DNA of 64,000 nucleotides from Cyathus striatus (GCA_025738555.1 JAOVFP010000012.1:3100001-3164000); one strand, 5' to 3'; numbered from the stretch's first letter, positions 25,101 through 38,231 are shown. Numbers and translations are program-made. Notes: generated by a model from the sequence alone, not told the origin.

Positions 25101-27124
25101 TCTTCGTTTCTTCTTTGCTGTCGACACATGGACATCGTGTGTTTTTCCACTTTCACTTTTACCCGACTCACCAACGCCACGTTCGCTAACTCTTTGCCTT
25201 CTCGCAGGTCGTCGTTCTCGCCTACGCATGTAGGCAATAATAAAACTCACTAGGCTGGATGGGTTAAAGCTACTTAGAATAAAACAGGTACGCTCCCTTC
25301 CCGTATATTTCCGTGCGCTCTACTTACGCCTACATCTGCCTCACAGCATACTCACAAGCATCACAAGCAGCGCCATCTCTAGTTTTACCTAACGAATTGC
25401 GACTCCTCTTCCAAACCAATCGTTCCGAACATCATAACCGCCCAGCAAGGAATACCTGGTTCTCTTCCACATACCACACCATCGTCGATGCTGGAGCATG
25501 CACCTTTCCCGTTCAACACGCACCTCGTAACGGCTATCTCGGTACTTGGGGATCTACCAATTGCCTCTACGGCGCTGTCTATGCTTCCTACGCCTAAATG
25601 AGAATTGAGGGTGGATGACTTGCTGAGGGAGGACAGACTCGTTATGACGAAGTATGATATAGTTGTGCGTGCGTGCGGTGGAAGTATTGGATCTTTTTTA
25701 TAGCTGGAGTAAATGGAGTATTGGGGCGCGAGGGTCGAAGGAGACGTTTTGGACGACAGACGTTCGCCTGATCCATTCTTTCTGCGCATAGCCCATGGTG
25801 ATAGCGTTAATGTCGCACCTACACGTACTCAGCTGGAGCTCTTCACCAACGTTATCAACCATATGCTGTATCCAATATCAGCGTCAACCACCATGCGACC
25901 CCTACCACGAGAACTCGTACGGAGTAGGAGGCTATTTTTGCCTCACGCATATCCGGTGTCCCCCCAACCCCTGTACCGGGGGACAGACTTGTCATGACGA
26001 AGGATATAGTCTTGCGTATGGTGAAGGTCTCAGATCTACTGTTATCAACCTCGGAGCAGAAGGCTCTCTTCATCGCACTCATATCCGATGCCCCCTCCGA
26101 CACCTATATCGTCTATGTTTCCGCCGTGCGCGTATTCAGCCCCCCAGCTCCTGTACTAGCTCCGCTCATATGCCCCTTACGAAGCTTATGCTTTCACGTA
26201 GATTTTTTTTACAGTCCAGGCCTATGTCAAGCGCCATCTCCGCTCTTTACTCCAGCGCTACACTGACCACGAAGAGGACTGAATGAACCGTGGTTGGTAT
26301 TGCGCGTAGGATCATAGTGAAGAAACACATCGTTGTCGATGTACAGGGGCAGCTCTGTCCTGACTCCTCCCACAGAGCTCACTCGTACTGCTCATACATC
26401 CACAGTGCTCCAGGATGATACTACTCAGATCTTGATAGCGCAATATCGGTGGTCTTTACCTCTGGCGTACAAAGTGCATTGTACTTGAACACATGCGTGA
26501 GGAAGATGTAATGTAGGCCCTATTGTTCGAGTGGCCTAGAAGAACGTGGGATCGAGCTGAGTCGAGGTGCTCACGTACGTGCACGTCGTTCTGTCCTCCT
26601 CGCAAGTCACCCATGACGTGGATGGTCAACGATCTTTCGCTTACGAAGAAACTCTGTACGGCAGTGTGATGGATAGCTAAAGGCAGCGCGTATGGGATTA
26701 CGGCCGCTGCATGATTCTTTTTCTTTCCCCCAGAACATTGTCGGAACATCTTTCATCTACTGAGGTTTCGCTTCCTCTGGTTGTTATGATGCCAGTGCTG
26801 GAGAAGGAAACCAGGATGGGGATCTACCTACCTACGCTGATGTCTTGTCAAAGATTTGCCAGCGGAACAGAATGCACCTTGCTGGATTCCACGAACGACG
26901 TACAGCCCCTTCCGACTCCTATGTATATCGTTTATGTTTCTACCGCACGCGTATCCAGTGCCCCCCAATCCCCGTACCGTCTCCGTTCATGCGCCCCTTA
27001 CGAAGCTTACGCCTTCACATAGAGCGTTCTACAGTCAGATCTATGTCAATGCCATTTCTCCCCCCTACTCTAACACTACAGTGACCGCAAACAGGACAGG
27101 GTTTTGCTTCCTCTGACTGCTATG
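22180..27124. repeat. Left arm of a large inverted repeat, made of tandem units
   Basis: At least three related units in direct order, recognisable by gcggacagcgaggt-like starts (about 22374, 24103, 24998) and by tggtgaaagtgtcggatctt-like blocks. The end block contains gaccacgaagaggac and, at 26.74-27.1 kb, tgctggagaaggaaacc. Units share intron-like signals (gaagtaagtg, later acag). Frames such as DNEAHWAGWAEAAWSEA (22.6 kb), WNFPNRHYDAISAPGAST (22.9 kb) and DVLDDIRAPVPFF (23.1 kb) recur, but every copy has stops. This looks like a duplicated, decayed gene or element of unknown kind. The arm reappears inverted at 32880-36300. Confidence 0.7.
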
Positions 27125-28335
27125 AGGTGGCGAGAGGGGGGGAGGAGGCCTGTTATGCACGTACCGCCTAGAGGGAGGCAATAGTCTGGGTAGGGCGGGC
27201 GCTAGACTCCAGAGCTTGGTGAGGCTAGGTTTCAGGCTTAGGAGGGAGTTGAGTGGGAGGAGTGTACGGACTTCGATTTCGGTTTGTCTTTTCTGCTTCA
27301 TGGTGAGGTAGATGCTGACAGGTGGGTCGTAGAGTCTTATTGATCTAGCTAGACTGGAGAGGCTACGTCTGATAAGGAACGGACGAGGGACGGAAAGTAT
27401 GCCAATACTAGGTCAGTTGTTAGTTTCGTGGTGGGTTATAGCGAGCTGACGGTGAGTTAAATTCTAGAAACTGACATTGGGACTCAAGCTGAGAATGCTC
27501 CTAGTGGCGACACGTACGTTCTAGATAGCTTCAACAACTTTTGTCACTTGGAGCTGCGCTGGTTGCTCATCCACCCCTTCCGACTACTGCCTCTGAGAGC
27601 GAGAAGATAAGCTTATCGTTGAGTAGGGCAAGATACGGGAGTTTGAGATTGTCGTTAGGGAATACGAAGAGAACCTGAGTGAGCCTCTGCAGAAGGTCGA
27701 GGAGGACGTTGAGAGCGAGTGGAAGGAGAAGTTCGATAAGAAGGTTAGGAAACGGAAGGAAGGCGGAGGCTGCTGTTAAGCAGTTGAAGGTAGAAGGTTT
27801 GTCTGTATTTCTCGCTATCGCGCGTTGCTAAACGGTTTGTATATAGGCGACGAAGCAGCTAGGGGAATGACGTACACTCGCTGCCTTCGTCACTATATTC
27901 GATGTATTGGGACTGGGGCTTGGTGCTGCGCCAGTTTCCAAGCTTCAGCCACGGTAACCAATCCTTGGAGGAGTGGTTATTGTTTTCTCTTAGAGACAGC
28001 AAACGAGACAATGTCTCTCCCTGTCGTTGACCTCTATCTTCGGGTCCACCACCTGCTAGCAAAGTGTTAGAAGAGGAAGAATATGATATCACTCTTACAT
28101 CCTCTCCCGTGCCTCCAACTACTTCTACGCCGACGGAAAGCTCTCGCCGTTACCTGCTCAGGATAGTTTGCTGGACCATGAGCTGGAATGGCTTGACGGA
28201 CAGACGAGCTTTGATTATGAATGCTATTTTGCCCCCACAGCCTATGTTTGGGACCCCGCAGAGTCGTGTGCGGGAGGTGCTGGGTGATACTAAGGAGAAT
28301 ATTGCACTTATTATTACGGAACTGGACGTCCATCT
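27125..28335 (+). pseudogene. Partial kinesin-7-like pseudogene, copy A
   Basis: It corresponds to the second half of copy B. It starts at the low-complexity insert of the motor domain, then the stretch before the SLIDLAGSE motif, the stalk (around 27580-27780; ASESEK and a damaged REYEEN-type coiled coil) and the tail exon. Frame shifts and stops are numerous. The 5' break at 27125 joins it directly to the end of the left repeat arm. It was therefore duplicated or truncated at that junction. A family member would be a plus-end directed microtubule motor; this copy cannot encode one. Confidence 0.75.
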
Positions 28336-28422
28336 CAGGTTTTGTTGTCGTTATTGTCGTTATTGTCTTATTGATTTTTGTCTGTTCTGTATTCGGAATG
28401 ATTTATTCATATGGATCTGGCT

Positions 28423-28782
28423 TCAATCGGAAAAGTAATTCTTGTATATTTGTACGCAGTCGCTAATATATAGGACAACATTCATTAATACATCGCTACT
28501 CTCTGTACCAGCATATTCTTCCAAGATGTGGGTGAAGCAATTATCATAATCTTTCCATATTGTTCTACCGGTACTTTTCAAAATATCTGCAATTTCCTCA
28601 CGATAGCGCCGGTGCACATACAACTTCCGTATCAATGTTCTACGGTCCTTATGCCATTCGATGCCTTCAACGAAAGAACAGAAATCTAGTTGCGAAAAAA
28701 AGCGTGAAGTGATATCCTGAAGCAATGTCTGCTGCCCTTGAGCTACTGCTTCCAAAATTTCTACATTGGTACTGTTGGTCAA
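28423..28782 (-). CDS. Hypothetical protein, about 119 aa
   Basis: Open frame whose first codon here is TTG (28782), so the true start is probably in a missing exon. The sequence is helical and charged (EILEAVAQGQQTLLQDITSRF, then RRTLIRKLYVHRRYREEIADIL). No known motif was seen. It converges with kinesin copy A. A decayed fragment of the same sequence follows copy B at about 32310-32400, so the kinesin and this gene were neighbours before duplication. I do not recognise a function. Confidence 0.45.
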   Translation of the reverse strand: MTNSTNVEILEAVAQGQQTLLQDITSRFFSQLDFCSFVEGIEWHKDRRTLIRKLYVHRRYREEIADILKSTGRTIWKDYDNCFTHILEEYAGTESSDVLMNVVLYISDCVQIYKNYFSD

Positions 28783-29437
28783 ATCGGAGCATTATTGTTC
28801 GACAACTATAGACAATCAGCTTTGATACAGCTCTCGCTATCCCCCTAGGAACCCCATAGTTCTATGATGGTCATAATGTAGCATGTGCACGAGTAAATAC
28901 AAGAATCACTTAACAAATTGGACAATTGAGCCAAAATGACCCGTCCGACACAAAACTAGTCAAACCAATTTTGAAAAACCATATAGTACTATGAGAAACA
29001 ATATTCATCTACACACACACGTCTTACACAAGTATTTCTTTTCATCCAATACTAGTAGCACAACTCGACTTCTATATTCTGACTGTAGTATTTACTCGAA
29101 AAAAGGCTATGTGTACACAAGAGTAACAAAGAGGAGCGAAGCAGTGGAAGCATAATAAGGGAACAGATGAAGTAGACGAGCGTAACGAATCTAAGAAGGG
29201 GCGAGACTTGACAATGAGAGCAGTGGCGTGAAATTCTATCTGGCACTGGTTAGCGCTCTACAAGTGCTCATTGATAACATTGGGAATTGAGTCGGAGATA
29301 GTTTTCTAAGCGCCGTCCACGTCACTTGACCGGGACACCGTACCAACTTTACCTTCGCGAAATCAAGATTCTGGTTCCTTGTGTGTATCATGTTTGTTTT
29401 ACGTCGTTCAAACATCTAACGGGCGGAAAGCCCTAGC
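28783..29437. other. Spacer between the two kinesin copies
   Basis: No gene, promoter element or repeat is recognisable here beyond AT-rich sequence and short runs. Confidence 0.5.
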
Positions 29438-32102
29438 TTGTTGGCTGCGACGAGCGAGATGGGCATCAGTAATGTCGATCTAGAGCAGGTGCTGGTGGAT
29501 GATCAGACTGTTGAGCCTGGAGATATGTCGTTTGATGCTGAGGATATGGTTTCCGTTCGGTGCGCTGTCCTCCCTCCCTTACTTCCCTTGCTAACGACTA
29601 ACAATGGGATGATAGTATGCGCCCGTCGAACAACCCTAGCGCATGGTCCCCAAGCTCAAACGAAATCTCCTTGTTTCCTGCATACCACAAACCCACCACC
29701 ACCGCGCCCACATTCACACATTCGACTCCATCCTCACCAGGTCGGAAAGCAAACCTGTATATATCACCACTGTGCGTAAACATGTGCGCGCTGCAATGGA
29801 AGGGTACAACGCAGTCGTCTTCGCGTACGGATAGACCGCCTCAGGAGAGACATGTACACTTACAGGAGACGAAACCGAGCCAGGTATCGTTCCCCGCGCT
29901 ACAAGGGACGTCTTCGCATACATCCGCAACACGCCAGAGAGGGAATACCTCCTCCGCTGCTCGTACCTAGAGATCTACAACGAAACCATCATCGATCTCC
30001 TCGCTCCCCTTCGTTGGCCTCAGCGAACCCCGTACATATCCAAGGGACAGGGAACGATATAACTCTCGTTCCACTCCGCGAGGAGGTTGTTACGAGCTTG
30101 GCTGGTGTAAATGGGGTTTTGAAGAGGGGATGGGAATAGGAGGACTGCGAGTACGGATTGGGATGAGAGGAGTAGTCGGAGTCGTAGTGTTTTTAGGGTT
30201 GTTGTTGGGAGTGGGAGAGGGGGGAGGAGGAGAGGCCTATTACGCCTGTGCCGCCTAGTGGGAGGCATACGCCTGGGTTGCGTGGAAGGCAAACTCCCGG
30301 GCTTGGTGGGGCTCGGAGTTGCAGGCTAGAGGTGGGAGGAGTGTGAGGACGTCTGTTTTGGTTTGTCTTTCTGCTTTATGGTGTGGGTAGATGCTAATGA
30401 GGTGGTTGGTTGTTAGAGTCTTATTGATCTTGCGGGATCGGAGAAGGCTACTTCTGATAAGGAACGGACGAGGGAGGGAAGTATATTAATACTAGGTTCG
30501 TTATTCGTTTTGTGGTGACTTGTAGGATGCTGATGGTGTATAGTTTGTTGACGCTAGGAACTGTTATTGGGACTTGGGCGGAAAATGCTGCTAGAGGGAA
30601 GACGTACGTTCTTCCTAGCTAACTGTCGATGTGGCTATTGATGGACTGAATGTAGAGACCACGTACCATATCGCAACTCGAAGGTTACGCGTATTCTGCA
30701 ACTTTCCTTGTCTGGTAACGCACGATAAGTGTGATTTGTACTATCAACCCCGACCCCTCCGCCGTCACTGAGAGCACGAGCACAGTGTTGTTCGCTAAGA
30801 GGGTCAATGGCGTTCATGTATGTTTTACCTATCTTCGTTTGCTGGGGAACGGTTTCTGACGTTGCTCTGTAGTTTAACGCGCAGAAGAAAGAGATCGTCG
30901 ATACAGATACGCTCATTGAGTGGTATAGGAAGGAGATTGAGGATCTCAAGTGTAGGCTTGCGGAGCGTGAGGCTGATGCTCCTGTTCGCAATCGTAGGTT
31001 GTCGGCTCGTGAGGTACGTTCTTTTCTCTTTCCATATTACCACCTGCGCTGACGGAGGCATTGAAGCAAATTGATGAAACGAAGGCGATGGGCGATCTCA
31101 ATACGCGCATTAAGCAGCTCACGAAGCTTATTTTGACCAGTCAAACAGTGGGTGATGCGAAGAGTGACGATTCGAGGTCTGTTAGTCCTACGAAAGTCGA
31201 CTTTGATATGTCACCGTTGGAGTCTCAAGCCAACCAGCTTCTGTCGCTTGAAGCTGCGCTGATTGCTCCTCGCCTCCTTCTGCCTACTGCCTCTGAGAGC
31301 GAGAAAGATAAGCTTATCGCTGAGCAGGGCAAGATGATCCGGGATCTTGAGAATGTCGTTAGGGGGTACGAGGGGAACCTGGGCGAGCCGCTGCGGAAGG
31401 TCAAAGAGGATGTTGAGCGGGAGTGGAAGGAGAAGTTCGATGAGGTTAGGAAGAGGGAGGAGAAGGAGCAGTGGGCAGAGGAGGCTGTTAAGTAGTTGGA
31501 GAATGAGAAGAAGGTTTGTCATTTGCTTCTGGCTGTTAGGCTTTGCTAATTGTTTTGGATATAGGCGAGGGGGCAGCTAGAGGAGGAGCGTCGTGCGCTC
31601 GCTGCATTCGTTAGCAAGTTCGATGCGTTGGGACTGGGGCTTGTGCCGCACCTGTATCTAAGCTTCAGCCAGCGAAGGCAATCCCTGGAGGAGCGGCTAT
31701 TGCTTTCTCTGAGACAGCAACCGAGACAACGTCTCTCTTTATCCTCGACCTCCATTTTGGGGTCCACCACTGCAAGCCACGAGCAAAGTGCTGGAAGAGG
31801 AAGAACACTCGGATATCATTCCTACATTTTCTCCTGTGCCTCCGACTACTTCTGTACCGATGGAAAGCTCCCCCGTACGACTCGAGCTCCCGTCGTTCCC
31901 TGCTCAGCTTAGTCTGCTGGACCATGAGCCGGAATGGCTTGATGGGGAAACGAGCTTTGATTCTATCTTGGAGGTGGAGAATGCTATTTTGCCCCCGCTA
32001 CCTATGTTTGGAGTTAAGAAGTTGGATATTGGGCCTGCGACTCCGCAGAGTCCTGTGACGGAGGTGTTGGGTGATAAGGAGAATATTGCTCTTGCTGCGT
32101 GA
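29438..32102 (+). pseudogene. Kinesin-7-like pseudogene, copy B (near full length)
   Basis: The exons can be followed in order. The first ends EDMVSVR and is joined by a GTGCGC...GATAG intron to MRPSNNPSAWSP. Then come FDSILTRSESKPVYITTVRK and AMEGYNAVVFAYG, and the ATP-binding loop, which should read GQTASGKT but has TAG for Gln (29832-29834) and Glu for Lys. [17 protein letters not shown], the switch-region relic, SLIDLAGSEKATSDK (damaged), a stalk (QLTKLILTSQTV, MIRDLENVVRGYEGNLGEPL) and a tail ending SPVTEVLGDKENIALAA follow. There are several frame shifts. The family moves along microtubules in hyphal transport; the loss of the catalytic loop makes this copy inactive. Confidence 0.88.
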
Positions 32103-32879
32103 AGCACTGGGTGGGAATTTGGATACTTATTATTAGGGAACTAGACGTTCATCTCAAGTTTTGTTTTTTGTTGTTGCTTTTTCGATTTGCTGCCTGTTCT
32201 TTGTTCGGAATGTTTTGTTGTATTTTTATTATGTGGATCTGGAAAATCTGCTCTCCGTTGAGACTGTCACAGTGGTTATTGTTGGTCTTGCTCACTAAGA
32301 AAAGTTGAAGTAAAGTATATTATATGCAATAGCTGATATTTAGGACCTCATGTTTTAATGCATCACTACTCTATGTGATTGAGCTCCAAGAGTAGCCAGG
32401 TAGGAGTCGTAGCTATCACCTTGATCAATTGCTATCAGCGACTACCTAAGGGTGCGAACTTCACCTCGCAGTTCTGCAGCGCTAAAGTCACTCGTTTCGC
32501 TCTAAGCTGTCGTCTCGCTCGTTATCTCTTCTCTTTTCCAAGTTATGCTCACTGAAAATCTCTCCAGAACTTCGTCTCAAAGATCTCTCTTTTATTGCGA
32601 CATTAAAACCTCTGATATACGTTGCTTTCTACCTTACATCCTTACTGTTGGACGGACGCGCCAAGCACTATAATCCCGACTACTCCTTTCGTTCCGATCC
32701 CTGCTCGTAGTCCTTCTACTACGTACACCAGAAAGGCTCGTGAAACATCCTCGCAGAAGGGGATTAGGATATCATTCCCTGTTACATTGATTTATACGAG
32801 ATTCGCAGAGGCATCCCATTCATTGATCAGCACGAGCGCCATGGTGACGCTACATGCGTCTAAGGTAGGGGGGAATGTA
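32103..32879. other. 3' flank of kinesin copy B
   Basis: Includes a decayed piece of the convergent 28423-28782 gene (about 32310-32400). A frame at 32622-32888 has no recognisable motif. Confidence 0.4.
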
Positions 32880-35800
32880 GCGGGATGATGGCAGTTGGTG
32901 CATGATGATTGGTCTGTCTGGTAACGAGACTAACATGCACATTATTCGCGGAATCCTGCAAGACTACGTTTCGCACCGCCAGTCCTTCAACAAGACAACA
33001 ACGTAGGTAATACATCATCCGGGTTTCCTTTCCCAGCGCTAGCCTCATAGCAATCAGTGAATGCGAACCCTGTCCTCTTCGTGGTCATTGTAGCATTGGA
33101 GTGTTCAATGAGGAGTTGAGACGGCATTAACAAAGGTCTAGACTATAGAACGCTCTACGTGAAAGCGCAGGCTTCGTAAGAAACGTGTGAACGGAGACAG
33201 CACGGGGGCTGGGGGACACTTGATACGCATGCGGCCGAAACGGAGACTCTATAGGTGTCAGAAGCAGGATACCGGGTACGAATGTGGTGAACATAGCCTG
33301 TTGCTCTGCTCCGTACGAGTTCTTCATGGTGGGGTCGCAAGGTGGTTGACGTTGATGTTAGCTACGAAGAACGGTTGATGACGGTAGCGAGAAGCTCTAG
33401 TTGAATATCTGTGAGCGTGACGATAATGCCGCCACCATGGGCTATGCGCAGAAAGAATTTGAAAAGTATGATACAAGCCCTTTCTGACGTCCAAGGTCGA
33501 GCTCAGGACGACTCCACATCATCTTGTTCTACAAGAGATCTGACACTTTTATCACACGCAAGGATACATCCTTCGTCATGAGTCTGTCCTCCGGTACAGG
33601 GGTTGGCGGGTGGGGGGACATCGAGGTCGCAAAGTAGCCACGTTGACGTGGGCCACGAGTGGTTGTTAGTGAGGTTGAATCCGTGTAGGCACAACGTCAA
33701 CGCTGTTACCATGAGCTAAGCGCAGAAAGAATCGTACAAGCGCACGTATGTCATCCAAGACGTCTTCTTCGACTCTCGAGCCTCAATTGCCTTCACTCCA
33801 GCTGCAACAAGAGATCTGCCACCGCCACACGCACACATAACTATGTCCTCGTCAAAATGAGTCTGTCTCCTCAAGAAGTCCTGCGTCCAATCAGAAAGTT
33901 TCGTCGAGGCACCTGGAACGGAGATCGCGTTGGAGAGGTGATTGGGGAAGTTCAAAGTAATGAAACAGTCATTACGACATGCTATGTGTGTCGGACGAAG
34001 ATAGTGCATGCTTCAGCATCCTAGAGATGGTGCAGCTTGAGATGCAAGCGAATGTGTACTATGAGGCGAGTGTAGGCATAAGTAGGGCGTACAGAAAAAA
34101 AGGTGAAGGAAACATACCTGTTGCGTTCAAGGTAATGTAACTTCAGCACACCCAGCGCAGTGAGTTTTACAATCGCCGATGTGAGTGCGTAAGAGCGTTA
34201 TACTGTGATAAGACGAAGTGTTAGTGAGCACAGCGTTGGTACATGATGAGGCAATGAAAGTGAAAATGAAAATATGTTAAAGGACTATATATCAACAGCG
34301 AAGAAGAAACGAAGAGCAGAGAAAGCATCTACTTTAGTTGTACCCCATAGCACCTTCATCTCCTTCTCTACTCCCTCACAAACATGGATACTGCAACCTC
34401 GTTGTCCGTAACTTGCGAAGAGGACTGAACGACGTGCACGTATGTGAGCACGTCGACTCAACTCGACCCGATTCCACGTCCTCCCAGGCCACTCGACCAG
34501 TAGGGCCTACGTCACATCCTCCTCATGCATGTGTTAAAGTACAATGCACTTTGCACACCAGAGGTAAAGTCTACTCATACGGTGCTTTCAAGATCCGAGT
34601 AGCATCATCGTGAAGCATTGCGGATGTACGAGTAGTATGGGTAGGCTCTGTGGGAGGAGTCAGGACACAGCTGCCCGTGCATATCAACAACGATGTATTT
34701 CTTCACAATGATCCTACGCGATACCAACCACGGTCCGTTCAGTCCTCTTCGTGGTCAGTGTAGCGTTGGAGTGAGGAGCGGGGACAGCATTGGAATAGGC
34801 CAGGACTGTCGAACGCTGTACGTGGAAGCGTGATCGTCGTGAGGTATGTATGAAAGGAGATGGTATGGGGACTGGAGCAACACTAGATATGAGTGCGGCT
34901 TGCGGCTGAAACGGAGACGGTCAGGTCTCTGTACAAGCCCTTCGTGACGGGGGTCGCAAGGTGGTCGATAACAATACTCAAGAGCTTCGGTGGATGACAG
35001 AACAGTGGCACGAGCGCACGTCTGTCATCCAAGAAGCATCCCAGGAGCACTCTACATCATCATCTTCTAAAAAAGGTCCGAGACTTTCACCATACACAAG
35101 ACTATATCCTTCGTCATGACAAATCTGTCATTCGGTAAAGGAGGGGGGGCTGGATACCTGTGAGGTGAAAATAGCTTCATGCTCCGTATGAGTTCTTTAT
35201 GGCAGGGGTCGCATGGTGGATAACGCTGATGTTGGGTACGGCAGATGGCTAATAGCGTTCGTGAAGGGCTCCAGTCGAGTACGTGCAGGCGAGACGATAA
35301 TGCTGCCACCATGGGCTATGCACGGAAAGGATGGTACAGGCGTTCGTATATCGTCCAAGATGTCTCTTTCGACTCTCCAGCCCCAATACCCCATTCACTC
35401 CAACTATAACAAAAGATCCGACACTTCCGCCACACGCGCGCAAGACGTCCATCCCGGTCAAGAAGTCCTACGTCCCATTCGAAAGTCCTGTCGATGCATC
35501 CGGAGCAGAGATAGCGTCGCAGTGGTGATTGAGGAAGTTCCATGTAACAAAATAGTCGTTACTAGGTGCGTGTTCGATGGAAACGGTGCAAGGGTCGGCA
35601 TCGACGATGGGGTGGCATGTGGAAAGAACCAGCTGTTCCATGCTGTGGGGTTAGGATATTCTAAATAGCTGGTTTGGAAGAGGGGTCGTAATGCGCAAGA
35701 TGGTACTATCGATGGTGTGGCTTGTGATGCAAGCGAATGTATGCTATGAGGCAAATGTAGGTGTAAGTAGGGCGCACGGAAAGATACGGGAAGGGAGCGT

Positions 35801-36300
35801 ACATGTTTCGTTCCAAGCAGCTTCAGTCCATTAATGCATCAAGCCCAGTGAGTTTGAACGTCGCCGATGTGAGTAGGTAAGAGCGATATCCTGTAAGAAG
35901 ACGAGGAGTTAGTGAACATAGCGTGGTCGAGTCGAGTGAAAGTGAAAGTGGAAAAACGCGCAATGACCATGTGTCGACAGCGAAGAAACGAAGAACGGGG
36001 AGGAGAGTTGGCCCTTACTTCACTTGTACCAGATACCACCATCTTCTCATTCCTCTACTCCTTCTCAATCGTGGGCGATTACAACCTCGCTGTCCGCTAG
36101 CAGTGTTCAGTGCGCCGAAGAAGACTCAGAGCATCAGCTTCAGATAGCTCTTCACGAAGTCGTTTAACGGGTGATGTATATGGGTAGTTTGAAGTTGAAA
36201 ATACCGAATCTTGGCATCGGGGCAGTAGAAGCGGGATGGTGGAGGTGTAGGAAGGTGTCGTCGGCAATGCCATTGCGACTCTGTGAGAGTCTAGAGTAGT
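32880..36300. repeat. Right arm of the large inverted repeat
   Basis: Reverse complement of the left arm: 36300 to 34300 matches 22180-24110, 34400-33600 matches 24100-24880, and 33090-32930 matches about 26765-26890. Example: MHYLRPTHIACRNDCFITLNF on the minus strand at 34009 pairs with MHYLRLTYIASRNDCFVTLNF at 24500. No intact gene. The arm ends about 70 bp before the giant transposon. Confidence 0.7.
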
Positions 36301-36371
36301 GTTGATGTGAGTTCATTCCAAGGTTATCCAAGGTCTCGGCTAATTGACATCGAGGTGCCTCGAGGTACATA

Positions 36372-37993
36372 CACCTCAGACAGGACTGAATCGGGGCGGG
36401 GTAAATATGGTACAAACAGATTTTCTTAACAATTAGAATGTGTATCAAAATCGGCTCCTTGAACAGATTCATGTTCATATTTAGAAAATAATGATGGATT
36501 GGTTCTAAACCCATATCGCGCTTCCATATTGAGAAAATGACAATAGAACAAAGGTAGAATCTGTGTGAAAAATTGGTTGTTAACGCAGATTCTTGCACAA
36601 ATCCTGAATTGGGACGCACATTTGTTCACTGATCCTATCTAAACACAGATTCTGGCTATGTTCGGTGCCCCTATCTTATCACACATTCAGAATTTGTCCT
36701 GGTAACAGAGTCTGGATTGGTTCGTTCATCAGACACGGCAGGTTTTCAGCTGTCATGTAGTGATCGGTGTTGCACTGTAGTGAGACCTGTAGTGGATGCT
36801 GTCATGTAAGATCTTTCAAGATCATCAGTCACAGGCGTGATAGTAAAATGAGCTGGTTTACAAACATGTGATAGCAGGTGATCACAATGAAATTCTATTG
36901 GATAGCTGTAAACAATTTCTACTTTGAACCCAAACCAGAATAAGCGAGCACACATGCTACATTCATGCCTCGCGTGAACATCATTATGAATGTCTTTATC
37001 TTGTATTGATCTCGTAAACATTTTATCTTCAGTATAGATTTGTAATTATAATGGTGTCCTCACGATAGGTATGTAGTTTGAAGATAAAATAGTGCTTAGA
37101 TTATACTGCAGGTACAATATTGTTGTCTGCCACAAAAACAAGCGAAGGCAGGTATTTGCTTAGTTTAAAAATAACTTCAACACGGGGTCGAACTTACGAC
37201 TGCATGTCATAAAAACCTAAATTTCAGTGGCATTCTACCGTTAATCTATGTAACGTTATATAAATTAGATGATAATATTGATTTATTGTATACCCTTCAC
37301 TCACTGGTAAACCTGTAACAATTTGTTTCTCTCTCCTTTGATCAATACTCAGTGTCAACCTTCGACTGCATGTAATAAACATGATTTACGATGTATTGGC
37401 ATAATTCTTCTATGTACTTTTCTTTGCCAATGGGAAGCGTTCGCAATGCCTGAACTGTCTAAGCGCTCTACTATGTAATTTATTAATAGTTCATAGATAC
37501 AACATTGAATTTTGAACATCCGATCGTGAATGAATTTTCCTATTCATAACGAAGTATAGAAATAAAATATAACAATGGCCACTAAAACACATACCATGTA
37601 TAAATCAAACACTTGAGCTCTTCTTTTCCTTTCATTTGCACCCGTATTCATAATTTCTCAAATGGTATATCACACTAAATTTCTCATCACATGGTCGTGA
37701 ACTGGTTCAACTGAATGTCACTTCCGTGTGACTGATTATCTCAAAGATCTACATGACAGCATACACTACAGGTCTCGTTACAGCGCAACACCGATCACTA
37801 CATGACAGCTGAAAACCCGCCGTGAGATCCACTTGCCAATTCTAAATGTAATCAAAAATATGTTGTCCTACCCTATGTACATGCAGATTGTAAATATGGT
37901 AACATATCATATTGATTGTCCTGCTCACAGGGCCACTCACAGGCCACTCACACCTGCTCATAACCCACTCAACTCCCCATTCCATCCCACTCA
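36372..37993. repeat. Left terminal inverted repeat of the giant element
   Basis: 36372-36733 and 37825-37993 together are the complement of 61611-62138. The break is the 36734-37824 insertion. The inner part is rich in ccactcac/ccccactc motifs, which recur near 43200, 45430 and 45990; these may be subterminal binding sites for the transposase (inference). Confidence 0.85.
36734..37824. mobile_element. 1.09-kb CAC-ended element nested in the left arm, duplication AGA
   Basis: Ends are CACGGCAGGTTTTCAGCTG and its complement (one mismatch); imperfect inverted similarity continues for about 150 bp. AGA flanks both sides (36731-36733 and 37825-37827). The uninterrupted right arm of the giant element shows a single copy of the site (61777-61779), which proves the insertion and its 3-bp duplication. 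It holds no transposase; a weak tRNA-like stretch lies near 37160-37260. The CAC ends and 3-bp duplication suggest another non-autonomous CACTA-type family. Confidence 0.9.
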
Positions 37994-38231
37994 GTTCCTG
38001 CCCAGGGATGGAGCCGCGATATGGTAGAGCCAGGAGGTTAGATTGTATAGGACAGTGAATGTTACGTATTATAAGCTCTTTGTAGTAATAGTGATTGAGA
38101 ATACAATAAGAAACAATAACATACTTATACGCTATAAAAGAGGATAACAAGCTTGGCTCGGCAAGTGCCCGGCATCATATCTAGCATTGAATACTTATAG
38201 TCATGGTTTATTCTGGAGTCGTTAAGTCACA

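Noticed and set aside
37160..37265. tRNA-like A and B boxes on the minus strand (tagattaacgg and agttcgacccc)
   Set aside because: No cloverleaf could be formed; arms mispair. At best a decayed tRNA inside the nested element.
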